Source: Owenia fusiformis | Taxonomy: Eukaryota > Annelida > Polychaeta > Sabellida > Oweniidae | DNA length: 64,000 nucleotides | Direction: 5' to 3' | NCBI GenBank assembly: GCA_903813345.2 | Contig: CAIIXF020000009.1 | Span: 24,462,740 to 24,526,739, forward strand | Made by a program: the position numbers and the translations under genes | In this document: positions 1 to 11,682 of the stretch, in pieces | Layout of the letters: each line of letters opens with the position of its first letter | Position numbering within the stretch: position 1 is the first letter of the stretch | The notes under the pieces: model-generated | Told to the model about the DNA's origin: nothing | The model's database searches: none | The model's input: the letters and a program-made list of their open reading frames with translations, nothing else

Positions 1-1353
1 ACGCTTTCAAATAATTCATTTCGCAACGTTTTTAATTGTTTAACGCAATTGGTTTCGGGGACTTGCCAGTAGGGACGTCCCAAGAAATATTCAAAATTTT
101 AATTGAAATAAAACAAAACAGAGATGTAGGCCTACACATTTAAAAGAACATGTGTTTCATCAATATTACGACTATTCCAGATATTTATTCGTCAATGTTG
201 TAATAACGTCTGCATTGTTTTCGATAAACGGCTTCAATAACTTCGTATTGGACCAGAACTGGCTTAAAACAAAATTCCTACAAAGCACTGACTTAGCCAT
301 TGCCCAATATGGGTTATTTTGTCCGAGAAGAAGCAGCCTTTAAGTCAATTGTTCGAAATTATTGTTATTTCTAAATGTAAAATCTCATGCTCTGGTGTCT
401 TGCCAAATTTAAATCTCACCCCGTGCCTAAGGTTGCCAAACGTTTTGAGGGAAGTGTAATTTCACTATGACATGTTTTTAACAAAATAAGGCTCTCGTGT
501 TCACCATAACATTTATATCAATTCATTTACTGCTCATATGCAGTTTTCAAATAGCACAGTAATTTAAAGTTTCTGGTTATGCATTTTTCCGCAAAATGAT
601 ATTTTGGGAAATCCTGACCGGGGGTTCGTTCGAACCCACCGAACCCCCGCTGCCTACGGCTATGAACCCATAGTTGGCCTCTAGGGTACCTAGTATGCCC
701 CTATTTGGTATCAAAATAAAGAGGAGGAGTTCATCTTTCATTTGAATTACGAAAATAGCGATGTAGGTCAAAATAGTTCCGAACGTGAGCATGTTTACTA
801 CGCGTTTGCCTGTCATATCAGAATTGAGGAAGTGGTAGCAAACGCGAGTTACAATAAACGGACGCTGATATCTCAAAAAGTAACCTGACTCCCTATAATT
901 CGATGTAGGTCAATCGAACCCCTATATGAACAGGTACATTTTGATATATAACACTATGGGGGTAAGCGTTTCATAGTTGGTCACGAACGCCATATGTGCA
1001 AAGTATTGTTATGAATTTTCGAATTTGGTGTTGGATTATGGTACTCATACCAAAATGGAAAAGTCCAAAAAGCATTTACACAAATTTTGATAAACTAGAC
1101 ACCTGTGCTTCATCATCAAGATAACAAAGGTGATGGAATTTCATTGAAATATGTGTTCTAACCTTTAGAAAGTAAGTAAGACTCGCAATCTTTAGGTAAC
1201 TCTTATATTTCGAATTATAGCAATGCAGTCAGGCCATGAAAAAGGTAGTATATGGGGTTTGTTACTTCATCATGGGTTTAACCTTTGTTCCATTCCAACA
1301 TTGGCTTATAAGTTTTTTAAACAAATCGAAATCTCAAATGGGCAAGATCGTAA
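1..1353. other. Intergenic, no gene recognised
   Basis: No ORF here has exon-like features or a recognisable product. Bases 600-665 are GC-rich and carry facing runs (gggggttcgttcgaaccc, then gaacccccgctgcc), resembling the G-rich end of the dispersed elements described at 5719 and 6721. Otherwise AT-rich single-copy-looking DNA. Confidence 0.5.
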
Positions 1354-1658
1354 GGCAGTTCGACAACAAGTAGGGCGAAGGGGTGTAACGTTGGCACCAT
1401 TTTGGGGTAACTTTGACATGTGGGGTAACTTCGACACCTTGTTGTTTATTTGCTCTAATTTCCGATCTAGGGGGAAGCCATTTTTTTTCTAGCATGGATC
1501 AAGATCTCGCGAGATTCTAATTTTTCCAGAAATCAAACATGGCGGAAAACGGAAATTCTACTTCTAATACGTAAGTGTCAAAGTTACCCCGTCTATTATG
1601 TCGACATTACCCCATACGTCAACATTACACCCCTTTGCCCTAGTAGGACAGTTCGACG
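1354..1658. mobile_element. Foldback MITE with about 85-bp inverted arms
   Basis: The left arm (about 1354-1440) and right arm (about 1568-1658) are imperfect reverse complements. Both hold cagttcgac, then a gggcRaaggggtgtaa block, then two ggggtaa(c/t)..gac blocks. The loop is about 130 bp. The element has no transposase and is therefore non-autonomous. The loop contains an exon-like piece: ttttccag, then an ATG in good context at 1540, then 11 codons, then gtaagt. I take this as a chance or captured gene start, not a supported gene. Confidence 0.6.
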
Positions 1659-2317
1659 GAGTACCACTGTAGACATTAGTACCAGTTTGCAGGATGAGCA
1701 ATACAAAATTACCTGTATTTGAGGTATACGGCGATGGAAAGCTGATCTAAAGGCAGAAGTTGTAGCATGTGTTGTAGAAGGGGCTGATTCTGAAGGTGAT
1801 GAAATTGGAGTTCTCCGAGAAAATCTTGGGCGAATGTCTTCGTCACTTTCACTTGAATTTCTCACCTCTGACCCTATTAATGGCGGTGATACTCTGCCAG
1901 CACTAGTGCTATTGTCATCTGAATCGTTGCTCGACATTCTTAGTGCATTTATCCCACTAAAAGCGAAGCAATCAAGATAAATATGTGCAAAATTTGTGAC
2001 GACTTTCAGATTTCAAGACCACCATTTTTAATAATCTCGAACCAAAAAAAGTTCGAATGACCAATGAACCATCGATAACACACTTTCAATAATAAGAGAA
2101 ATCGATTAAATAATATTCCTTTATAGTACTGGTAAGACAATTAACAATACTATTGGAGAAATAACGATCAAAATATAGAAATAAGTATGAGGTATGAGAC
2201 TATTCAGGGTTCAAGGTCACGAAAAATTTACAAAACCAAAACATTGAGGAAACAAATAAAAAGGTAAATATAACATTGAGGAAACAAATAAAAAGGTAAA
2301 TATAACTTATCCAAGAG
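1659..2317. other. Intergenic with a 37-bp direct duplication
   Basis: No gene recognised. A unit containing aacattgaggaaacaaataa is present twice in tandem at about 2240-2306. The minus-strand ORF at 1596-1937 is serine/arginine-rich and overlaps the foldback arm, so it is not called. Confidence 0.4.
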
Positions 2318-2485
2318 CGTGTTTAATATAAGTGTGCTAATATAAGTGCTTTGTGCCATAGATTTTGGCCAGATCGTGCGTAGTAGGATCTCATAGGCTC
2401 AAAGAATAATTCTTTGAGCTTCTGATCCTACCACAAAAGAATCTGGCCGGTTTACTTTGTGTACACTAATATGTGTGTAAAACAC
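2318..2485. mobile_element. Small palindromic MITE
   Basis: The centre (2393-2431) is a near-perfect hairpin: gtaggatc..ggctcaaagaa, then taa, then ttctttgagc..gatcctac. Outside it, ggccagat faces atctggcc, and gtgctaatat-type words face actaatatgtgtg. The whole 165 bp can therefore fold on itself. There is no coding content. The superfamily is unknown and I did not find clear target duplications. Confidence 0.5.
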
Positions 2486-3049
2486 TATTGTCTTTATAAT
2501 TAAAGCAACGAAATGCAAACATAAATGCTTTAGGCTTTCTCCTCTCAGACAATGATGTTTTCAGTAGGGTATATGTAAAGGTAAATACTTTTTGTAACGC
2601 TGTTGCAACGTTGTGTGTTTTAGCTTTTCACAATCACATCATGTGCATGTTCATGTGGGGATGAATCATACATTTGTAACTGGATGAACCTATGTCGGAT
2701 AATAATGCATCTAATTTTAACATTAAATTTATTGTTGAACTTCGTTAGTCTGTTGAACCCAAAACAGAAATAAAGCTTGATGTTGACATACATGTATAAT
2801 GGCAGTAAAATATACAAAGTTTAAAAAGTTAAATGTTGTATGTATAATTTATTTACCTCTTAAATAAAAGAGAGTTACATTCATACAACATGTTGTATTA
2901 ACATGTAGAGAAAATTAAGTAAGATTATAAAACATATTTGTGTTACTTGATGTAAGGTAAAGAGGATAACTAACTTTTATCCATAAGAAATTACCCATGC
3001 CTGTGTAACTTGGACACATGCATAGCTATAAGTAACAGAGTCTCCTTAT

Positions 3050-4245
3050 CATCATTGTATATATACAGTTCCTAGGATCACTTTAAGAATAAAATCGTCA
3101 TTGATTACATTCAGATTACCCCTAGCTAAATTGAGTAAGGGTTTTCTAACATCAGTAAAAGCTGGACAAGTAATCAAGAAATGCTTAACACAAATCTCTT
3201 TCGTTAAGATCACAAAAGATACAGATTTCTGATAAATTTGTGTCACTCTCACGGGTCTACTGTTAAAATATGTCGAGGATAATAATTTGACCATCATTTT
3301 ACAGAGGTAAAATACATTGGGGTTATCTTTTACGATCACCCACCATACATTTGGTTTTAGCAGGGTTTTCACTAGGCTTTTAGACTCCGGAGATTCTCTT
3401 CTAATGTCTTAAAACCCTCTTGCTCCAGAGTCTAATAGCTTTTCCAGAGTCTAAAGTGTTTTTTCTGGAGTCTAATTTTACATTTTTGTCACATTATTTG
3501 TGGTAAAACTCTTGAAAAAATACATAAAACTGGATACAAACAAGGAATAGGAAGTCAGAAACCTTTTAGAAATAAATATTGGGATTAGAATAGCAATATC
3601 ATCTTAAGAAGTATGTTAAAAAGTATACTAATAGGATATCTCTGATCTCACATGGGGGAGAAGTAGTCACGATACCGCAAAAAAAGTAGTCACAATACCG
3701 CCAAACATCCAGGGTCTAAAAATTTCCTGGTGAGAACCCTGTTTAGGATAGACATCAATCCCGTTTAGATTTTTATACATTAATGATGATAAAACAGTAC
3801 AATAATTGTGAAAACTCTTGACACATCCGTAGACTACAGTTCTAAATTCTTGTTTTGAAGGAATTTCTGCATTAAAAATCATGTTCTTAACATAGTCTAT
3901 TATATGAGGTTGTACTGCACAACAGTATCCCACATTTGAGATAATGGAGATTTCAGACCTTGAGAAGGTGATTTTAAATACATCATCCATATTAACCTTT
4001 CTAAAGAAATGACCTTATAAATACAGCTTACAGGTAGCCTTAACAACATATACAGAAACATCAATCTATCACAGTCAATTTTTGCTTTAACAGACATCCA
4101 TCCAAGCAGACTAGTGGTGACAATGTCTGGCATATTCTTTGGTAATGTCTGAATGCATTTTCCGACCTCTTTGTGCAGTCCTTCCATTAGATTAATGTCA
4201 TTGTTAGTGTAAGGTATTACATTATTAATATTACCAATAAACATA
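3050..4245 (-). pseudogene. Decayed LINE, C-terminal part of reverse transcriptase ORF
   Basis: Three overlapping minus-strand reading frames (3900-4244, 3667-3990, 3052-3372) follow each other in the order expected of the C-terminal third of a non-LTR retrotransposon polymerase. The distal frame has the zinc-knuckle-like C-x-KHFLITCP pattern followed by FTDVRKPLL, typical of the tail of Jockey/CR1-type ORF2. The frames are broken by shifts, and 3370-3660 is poorly coding. It resembles the fragment at 18300-19435 in layout but runs the other way. It is a dead 5'-truncated copy. The clade assignment is uncertain. Confidence 0.6.
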
Positions 4246-5718
4246 CTGTATTATAGTGATTATCACACAAAAGTTATAGAAGATGAAACACACTTTTTAT
4301 TCAAATGTATTTTTGTATTCCAACCACATTTTATTAGCCTTGTCAACGATCTTGTGATTTGAACCACACCACTTTTACAAACTTCTCATATTTACTACTG
4401 AGTTTAGCCTGTATGGCTTCAAAAAATCATTTTTTTAGTAAGGTTAAAATAGTTTTGATTTCTTTTTTTAAATTTTTTTGTACCGTAAGTGAACTGGATG
4501 AAAAGAGCATCACTAATTGAATTCCCGGAAAGGATGTTAGAATGCTAACTTTTTAGTCCAATGACCCCCTCCCCCTATTAAATGTTAATACAGTTATTTT
4601 TCCGATATCTTTTGATATGCTCCCTTACTGTTATTGAAGATTGTATGTTGGATGTACATTTGGCCCTGAAAGGGCATCAGTACAAATAAAATCCTATTAC
4701 CGTATAGTATGGTGAGATTCAATATTATTCAATAATCACAAATCAACGTGATATTTTATTCCAGGTTCACACATTTCTTGCATCTTAATCTTGATATTAC
4801 AATTAAAGGTAATAAGGCGGGATTCAGACCAATATGGGATTAGGGCAATTAGAAGTGGGTTGAATGGGATTCAGACAATTGGTATTCGTACCAATGGGAA
4901 TTTGGGCCAATGAGGCGACTCCCTTTGTGGCAACTGTTTTAGAAGTTTACAATAAATTTTGTCAACTGCCTTTTAAGGAAAACTGTTCACCAGTTTTTTC
5001 TTTGAAGAATACATTATCATCATCATTCAAATTCATGCCTACTTGGAGGTATGATTTTGTAATCACATCATTTGCCTTGTGCAGAACTACCTTAAAGCTT
5101 TAGCTTTACCTTTTCATGCAGATTTCCTTCCTCCAAGACTGAAGAAAATCACAACAAACGTTGAGTAAGACTGTAGAGATGTCTAAGATTGTAGCTAGTT
5201 CTTCTCTCCAGTTCATCATGCTAGAGGGCATCTCTAGCTCTACCTGCTTCCTGATGCTCCACTATAATTTAAACATATTTGAGTACATAAGGAGTTACAA
5301 ATGAGGTTGATAAGCTTGTACCGAATTATGAAATTAATAAGAACATTTCATCACATAAGTATGTCGTGTTCAGAAAATTTTTCTTCGTTTTGCTCATGTG
5401 GCCTTAGATTAATGTCTTAGCTTTTTGCAGCGGCAATGCTTAGTATTCTTTTTTTGGGTTTGATATTTTTCTGTTATTGGTACCTAGCATCAATCATGCA
5501 AGTTTGTACAATATTTTCATATTACCAATATTTCACCACCTAGAAGTGGTAACATATTGTTATTGCCACCTTTTCCGACCAAATTCAATGTTAAACATTG
5601 GTGGTTGGTATTTGGCATCAGTAACAAACTGTTACACTTTTGTCATATTAAAGATTTTCTTTTGCTCTGTACAGTTAGATATATTATTATTGTCCAAAAT
5701 TAACCTACTTGAGTACAT
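4246..5718. other. Intergenic, nothing recognised
   Basis: AT-rich DNA. The short ORFs at 4864 and 5477 have no recognisable domains or splice context. A stretch near 5520-5570 has caccacctagaagtggtaacatattg, resembling the dispersed repeat seen in ABCA3 introns at 30117 and 30785. Confidence 0.4.
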
Positions 5719-5921
5719 GCCCGTAGCCAGGGGGAAGAGGGGGGTTGATTGGTTCGGGCGAACTCGTCCGGCCAAAAATTCTTTCAAAATCATGCAGTTC
5801 TTCACCATTCTGAGCACTTTTTAAGTGATTTTGGCCATTTTTTGACCAAAATTGTCAAAAGTGAACCCCCCTGGAAATTTTCAAAAAGTGAGCCCCCCTT
5901 GGCAAATCCTAGCTACGGGGC
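5719..5921. mobile_element. MITE with GCCCGTAGCCAGG termini
   Basis: It begins gcccgtagccagg (5719) and ends cctagctacggggc (5921), which is the reverse complement with one indel and one substitution. The interior carries G-rich and C-rich blocks and the phrase gccaaaaattctttcaaaatcat. Diverged pieces of the same phrase occur at about 38433, 38990 and 40075, so this is one member of a dispersed family. No ORF with transposase features is present. Confidence 0.6.
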
Positions 5922-6400
5922 TGATAAGTAAAAAGTTTAATTGTTGATTTAGTAGATGGTCTAATCAAACTGTTTGTATATATGTACCCTGTACTTTAAT
6001 ACTTACTGTACAATCAAATGTGTCTTTGATTTAAAATGCAAATCTTTCATATAATCTATATTCCATAGAATAGATATAATCAGGCAGCATATTAATATGT
6101 AATAGGAAACATATACAATAATCTTATTTGTTTTAGTGTCATTTTACATCCATGTCATCATGAACTATCAACTGTTCTTTATTTGCTATCTCTAATTGTA
6201 CTGAGTACATATTGTATGTTCTATTATATATTATATAATTCAATATACATGTACATGTAATACCAATTAATATATATATAGTACTATGTATGTCAGATAA
6301 TATTCTTATTGATTAATTATGATCTGAACAAGCTGCTAGTGCTATATTTATCGCATGATCTGTAAAATGAAGCCCTCTGATTGGTTAGTTCTTGTGCTGT
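5922..6400. other. AT-rich spacer
   Basis: No gene or structured element recognised. It contains tata-rich runs and an acatgtacatgta-type word at about 6246. Confidence 0.4.
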
Positions 6401-6500
6401 ACCAATCTGTATTGCTACTGAGATTGTCCCCGTTGATCATCTCCATCGCAATACAGAAAATATTGGTACGGAGGGGACAATCTCAGTAGCGATACAGAGG
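6401..6500. repeat. Inverted repeat, 25-bp arms
   Basis: The left arm 6407-6431 (ctgtattgctactgagattg..) and right arm 6473-6497 are reverse complements with one mismatch, around a 41-bp loop. The loop repeats the caatacag/accaat words of the arms. It directly precedes the larger palindrome at 6517 and shares the caatacag word with it. Both may therefore be parts of one foldback element. Confidence 0.65.
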
Positions 6501-6516
6501 ATCACACGATAAAAAC

Positions 6517-6654
6517 GTTATTGAATGATTTGAAGTGCAATACAGGATATATTCTGTCTCGATATTCTGTATTGGCACTCGACTTCGTCTCGTTCCAATA
6601 CAGAATTTCTCGAGCAGAGTATATCCTGTATTGCACTTCAAATCATTCAATAAC
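6517..6654. repeat. Long palindrome (foldback element)
   Basis: The left arm starts gttattgaatgatttgaagt at 6517. The right arm ends with its exact reverse complement at 6654. Pairing runs almost without break for about 60 bp per arm, through gcaatacaggatata and a near-palindromic centre. A transcript across it would form a long hairpin. No coding content. Confidence 0.75.
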
Positions 6655-6715
6655 TTATAGTATTGGTTTATTGTCTCCTATAACAAATATCTCTTACTTG
6701 CAGGAACTGTAAGTG

Positions 6716-6985
6716 AACTGCATGTGCGGATCTGGGAACCAACAAGGGGGGGGGGGGGGGGGGGGGGGGGGCCAAATCTCAGGTCAGAGAAAAAACCTCT
6801 GGGCCTCTAAAATAGAAAAGTGGGCCCATTTTCTTCAAAATTTGGCCTGAAATTAAAAAATAAGGCCTAACAAGGCCTAGTAATGACCTTTAGGCCTTTT
6901 TTTGCCTAACATTTTTTGGGCCAATTTTTTTTTCTTGGCCCACCCAAGGCCCCCAGCCCCCCCCCCCAGATCCGCCAGTGAACTG
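6716..6985. mobile_element. G-rich MITE, CACTGGCGGATCTGGG termini, 5-bp TSD
   Basis: The element is 6721-6980, flanked by aactg at 6716-6720 and 6981-6985. The left terminus CATGTGCGGATCTGGG matches the reverse complement of the right terminus, CACTGGCGGATCTGGG, at 13 of 16 positions. Just inside the left end is a run of more than 20 G, and inside the right end a C run. Related copies are at 50992-51130 (also with a 5-bp duplication) and at 63958, where the window end cuts it. Confidence 0.7.
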
Positions 6986-8570
6986 TTAAAGTTATATATA
7001 TTTGTATATGGATGTAGCTCATCAGTAACTTAATTAGCAGGTTAATTTGATTTTTGAGGTATCAGTTCTATATATCTAAAAGTTTTTGCCATAGAATTTT
7101 GATACTTTTGATCCATATCAGTGATGTTTGTATCATTAAAGTCCCTATGATACTTGATTCTAAGTCGATTTCATATTATAAAAATAGGTTTCAAGCTGGC
7201 AGTAGTATTTATTTCGCATATGCTTGTTTAACACTGAAAACTCTTGGTATAATGCTTATTGATTTTAAAATAGCTGTTGGAAAATAATTCAAAATTCTCA
7301 TTCCAGGCAAGTCGAGATGTGTCTAGTTATTTTGAGTTAGATCTGTGCCATTCAAAGTACCAACCAGCGTTACATTTTCTTAAAACTACATTCTTATATT
7401 AATGTCATTCACATTTTGGTTAGGAGCGGGGGAGGTGTTATTTGTTATTTACCAGCATTGCCATTTGTCATTTGTTGTAGATTCATCTATATAAAGCTCA
7501 ACTCTAACAAGGTTTCACTTACCACTTTATAAACGGTTTCCATCATTCTACTCATCCTATACGTTCATTGTTTCTGTTGATTAAGCTATTGTAATAACTA
7601 TCCTATATGCTTTTTGTGCACTATTTGTAATGTTATGGTAATACCAGATTATACTGACATAATAAAATAGTAATTGATCACATACTAATATGATCTAAGT
7701 AAAGTGGAATGCAAACTAGTGAAACATTGATGATGCCGACCTTGATTTCAAGATGTTGTTGAAATCAACAAGTACGAGATATTTGAAGAAGGAGGACAGG
7801 GTTCGACCTATAATTGATATTACGTGGATTTCAGCATATAGTACTATAGTAGTATATGAGTATTTATAAATTTGTTATAACACATGGTTATTTTGCTTTT
7901 AGTAAAGTGTATATAGACCCCAATCTAAAAGCATGAATAAATCATTCAAAATCATGAAAAGAAAGAAGAATGTTACTTGTCTCATCATGAATTTGTGTGT
8001 TATCCATATTGTTCACCTGTGTCTATTCTAATCGTACATGTAGTTTTTTATCATTTATTATTTTTGAGCCAAATAAAAACTAAACTGCTGAAGTCTATTT
8101 TACATAGAATTAAAGGCTCAGGTAAAAATGAAAGCTTAAATACAGATGATTAATTAAACCAGTTCCCATTTTTATTAAATCTTTCTTATCAGACTTTTAA
8201 ATAACAAGTTCACGTGTAATCATTAGCAACATACTTGACTTCAAATAGGGCTTTGATTCAAAAAGTCTAAAATTAATTTATTATTATGGGAGGAAACTAG
8301 AAAATGAACTTTGGATGTACAAATTCCAAAGTATGCAAATATGAACTGTGGAGGAAAGTTCCAAAGTTTATATAAATATTAGGGTAACCTTGTGTCTAGT
8401 GTAGTTATGTCATTTTGAACTGATTTATTCAGTTTGGTGCACAGCCAAATTAATTTGTAATTGAGGTATTCTCAGTAAGTGAAATGGGGGTCAATTCTTA
8501 ATCTTTGACATTTTCTTAGTTGAAGTATTGTGATATAACTTAATTAGAACGTAAATTGAGTGTTTGAATG
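6986..8570. other. Intergenic, nothing recognised
   Basis: AT-rich DNA with short ORFs only. I see no splice-flanked coding segment, RNA gene or clear repeat. Confidence 0.4.
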
Positions 8571-9039
8571 CAGGGATGAAATATTAGGGAGTTAATGCAG
8601 GGGTGAAATATCAGGGAGTTAATGCAGGGATGAAATATCAGGGAGTTAATGCAGTGTGGAAATATCAGGGAGTTTACAAGGATGAAATATCAGGGAGTTT
8701 ATGCAGGGATGAAATATCAGAGAGTTAATGCAGGGATGAAATATCAGGGTGTTAATGCAGGGATGAAATATCAGTGAGTTAATGCAGGAATGAAATATCA
8801 GGGAGTTAAGCAGGGGTGAAATATCAGGGAGTTAATGCAGGGATGAAATATCAGGGAGTTAATGCAGGGATGAAATATCAGGGAGTTTATGCAGGGATGA
8901 AATATCAGGGAGTAAATGCAGGGATGAAATATCAGGGAGTTAGTACAGGGATGAAATATAAGGGAGTTAAGCAGGGATGAAATATCAGGGAGTTTATGCA
9001 GGGATGAAATGTCAGGAAATTAGTGCAGGGATGAAATAA
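8571..9039. repeat. 27-bp minisatellite, about 17 copies
   Basis: Tandem copies of a 27-bp unit of the form gggatgaaatatcagggagt + taatgca. Copies differ by point changes (cagggg, gtgtgg) and some lack one or two bases, so reading frames drift and the array is unlikely to be coding. It lies in non-genic DNA upstream of the ABCA3 gene. Confidence 0.9.
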
Positions 9040-11682
9040 GTATGATGATGACATAACAGTGAAAGAGTGAAGGAATTAATCATTAAGGAGAGAGTCGATA
9101 TGAGACAAAAATCTAAGTCACTATGATATACTTTTAATAAATGTAAAAATTATTTTTGAAAATGCAAAAATTCTACAGGCTCTACAGGCTTCACTCTTTT
9201 AATGCATGCATTTACACATTAATAAACATGGACGATATATCATTATTTTACATTCTTAAGTTGAGGCATTATGCAAATTGGTTTTAAGTATAGAATAATT
9301 ATAGTAATGAATGGACAGACCTTATGTCATCCAAGGAAATATTACGGCTATTTAAGTTATTTAGATGATTCAATGATGTAGATTCACTTTATAAGTATAA
9401 GTAGTATAAGCACCACATTGTTTTTAACAAAATTACCAAAAATACAAATGCTTTTATATAAATGTACAGACAGTTAGATTATATATTTCATCATTACTTA
9501 CAGTTTTAATCATTACTTACAGTTTTACATGTCCCCATTGCAAGCTACAGTTTATGTACAAAGCTGTATGTTTTTGTGCAAATGAAATCAGCTGTGTATG
9601 TACCAGGGAGATGGAATCCCTGGTTATTTTAGTTATTTTTAGCAGAGCCAAATGATTGCAGGTTGAGAGGTAGAGTGGTTGCACGAAGCTGGAGTGTGTT
9701 GAATCAGTGAACTACTCGATATTTTGTCATCTTTCCTAATCATCATCGCAAACATATGTTACTCTTATCAAATCTATGATAAATATTTATAAGCATTAAC
9801 CTGTGTTGGATGTGAAAGTTACATCAGATTTGCTGAGCGCCCTTGTGACCCCCCCCCCCTTTAACGGATCTAGGATTTGAGGGTCCAGCTGAGATTAATA
9901 CAAAACTTATCCACATTTTTGTTGTCTTTGCCAGACTTTATCATGTTTTCATTTTGAAAGTGCTAAATGCTATTTCTTTTGGCATTTTTGAAAGAAACAA
10001 TACTGTGCTAAATTCACTCACCTAAATTATGATTTGGCAAAAATAAGCAGCCAAAATAGTTGCAGCAAGAATCATTATTTGTTTCGTTTTTCCGGTCGTT
10101 CACTCTACATAACTACACCAATGGTAAGCTTGTTAGACCATGGTATTGATTTCTCAATATTTACCCAAGATTCAATAGAGAGGTCACATGATAGTCAGCT
10201 TGACGTATCAGTGTTGAGAACAGGTTTAAAAAAAGGAAAATATTATTAGACGGAAACATCTTACATGAATCCATGTGCACAAAAGGCCCTTAGAGAAAGA
10301 ACAATTTTTTCTTCAGTTTAAATAAACATTTAATTTTGAAGTGAGGTGTTCGGTCATTTCTAGTATAGGCCTTTTACGTGTATTTACTTTTCGCCCAATC
10401 AATAATGCAGATGGAGTATGAAAGCAAAATTATTTTGTCAGCTTTTATTTTTATAATTTAATCTGTAAAAATATAGATATTACAGCAATAAAAGCCTATG
10501 ACGTATTACACTTGCAAATGCTTATATTAACGATTAAATCATTAAAATTTGAAAAACAAAATAATATTTTAAAGGGTCGGTAAGGAATAGCTGTTTATAT
10601 AAGGTTTTAGATGTTAATAGAGTTTCAATGATGGAGAATCTTGTGAAGCTTTCTTCAATTTCAAATACGTGCTCAGTATGTTTGCGCAAAGATCAGATTG
10701 CTTTAAGTCCATTTGTATTCTGTTTCTGTGGCATTGAACTCTACTGAGCCTGTTTGTTGACCATGGGGAGTCCAAAAGAGGTCTCTTCCCATGATGCATT
10801 TCTAACATTGGCCTTTATTCCTTTCATTTTTGTGTTATTTTAAGACTTTTTTTGTTCAAAATGCAAAAGGCATTGATATTTCTATATCAAGGTTAGTTTC
10901 ATAACAGCATGTACTATTAGGCTTGCACTATTGATCTTTATTGGTTTCTCTTGGTCATTCAAACATCACACTTATAAAGGGAGTGGTATTCTTCGTGAGC
11001 CGTTGAGTCTTTTGTAGTCTAATGTTAGGATATTCATAGCCACCATTTTTTCTGACTGGTCGTTCTCAAGTTGATATTTTCTCAACTGGCAGTCAGTGTC
11101 AGTGACAAATTGTAACACAATTTGGGGTTATATTTTAACATGTTAACACTTTGTTTTATAATCATTTGTTATACTAGAGCATAAGGACACTCACAAGGGG
11201 TGGATTTGAGCTTGTGTGCAAAGACACTGTGCATATAGATGGCAGTTTAAACCACTAATTTTTTTTTCATTTTTTAAAGAGGCAGCAGAGAATGAAGATG
11301 AGTTGAGATGAACTTCTGTTAAATTGTCACAGTTTCACAATATTATTTTGCTAAAATCATCCTTTATCATGTCTTTGTCTAAGTGTAATACTTTCATGCC
11401 TTGACTTTGAATGTTATTTAAAGAATACATGTTCTAATAATAATTCTACACGTATGATATTTGACGAGAGTTTATTTTCTAATAACTAAAAAGAGAATAC
11501 AATCATAACAGATGGTACATGTTGTGGTCTGTAATGAAAGTTATTTAAGTCATAGCCCCATTATATATCAGTAATTCACTCATTAAGTCACCACCACAAG
11601 TGCTGACATATATAGTGTTATGGTCTCCAACTATTTTGTAGACAGCATAAAGGACTATTAATATATGATTTGTATCGTTTTT
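9040..11682. other. Intergenic, nothing firmly recognised
   Basis: No supported gene. The ORFs at 10034 (71 aa) and 10614 (minus, 64 aa) have no known motif. There is a C run at about 9849. Nothing else structured was seen. Confidence 0.4.

Noticed and set aside
1596-1937. Minus-strand Ser/Arg-rich ORF of 113 aa
   Set aside because: It overlaps the arm of a foldback element, is low in complexity and has no recognised domain or splice context.
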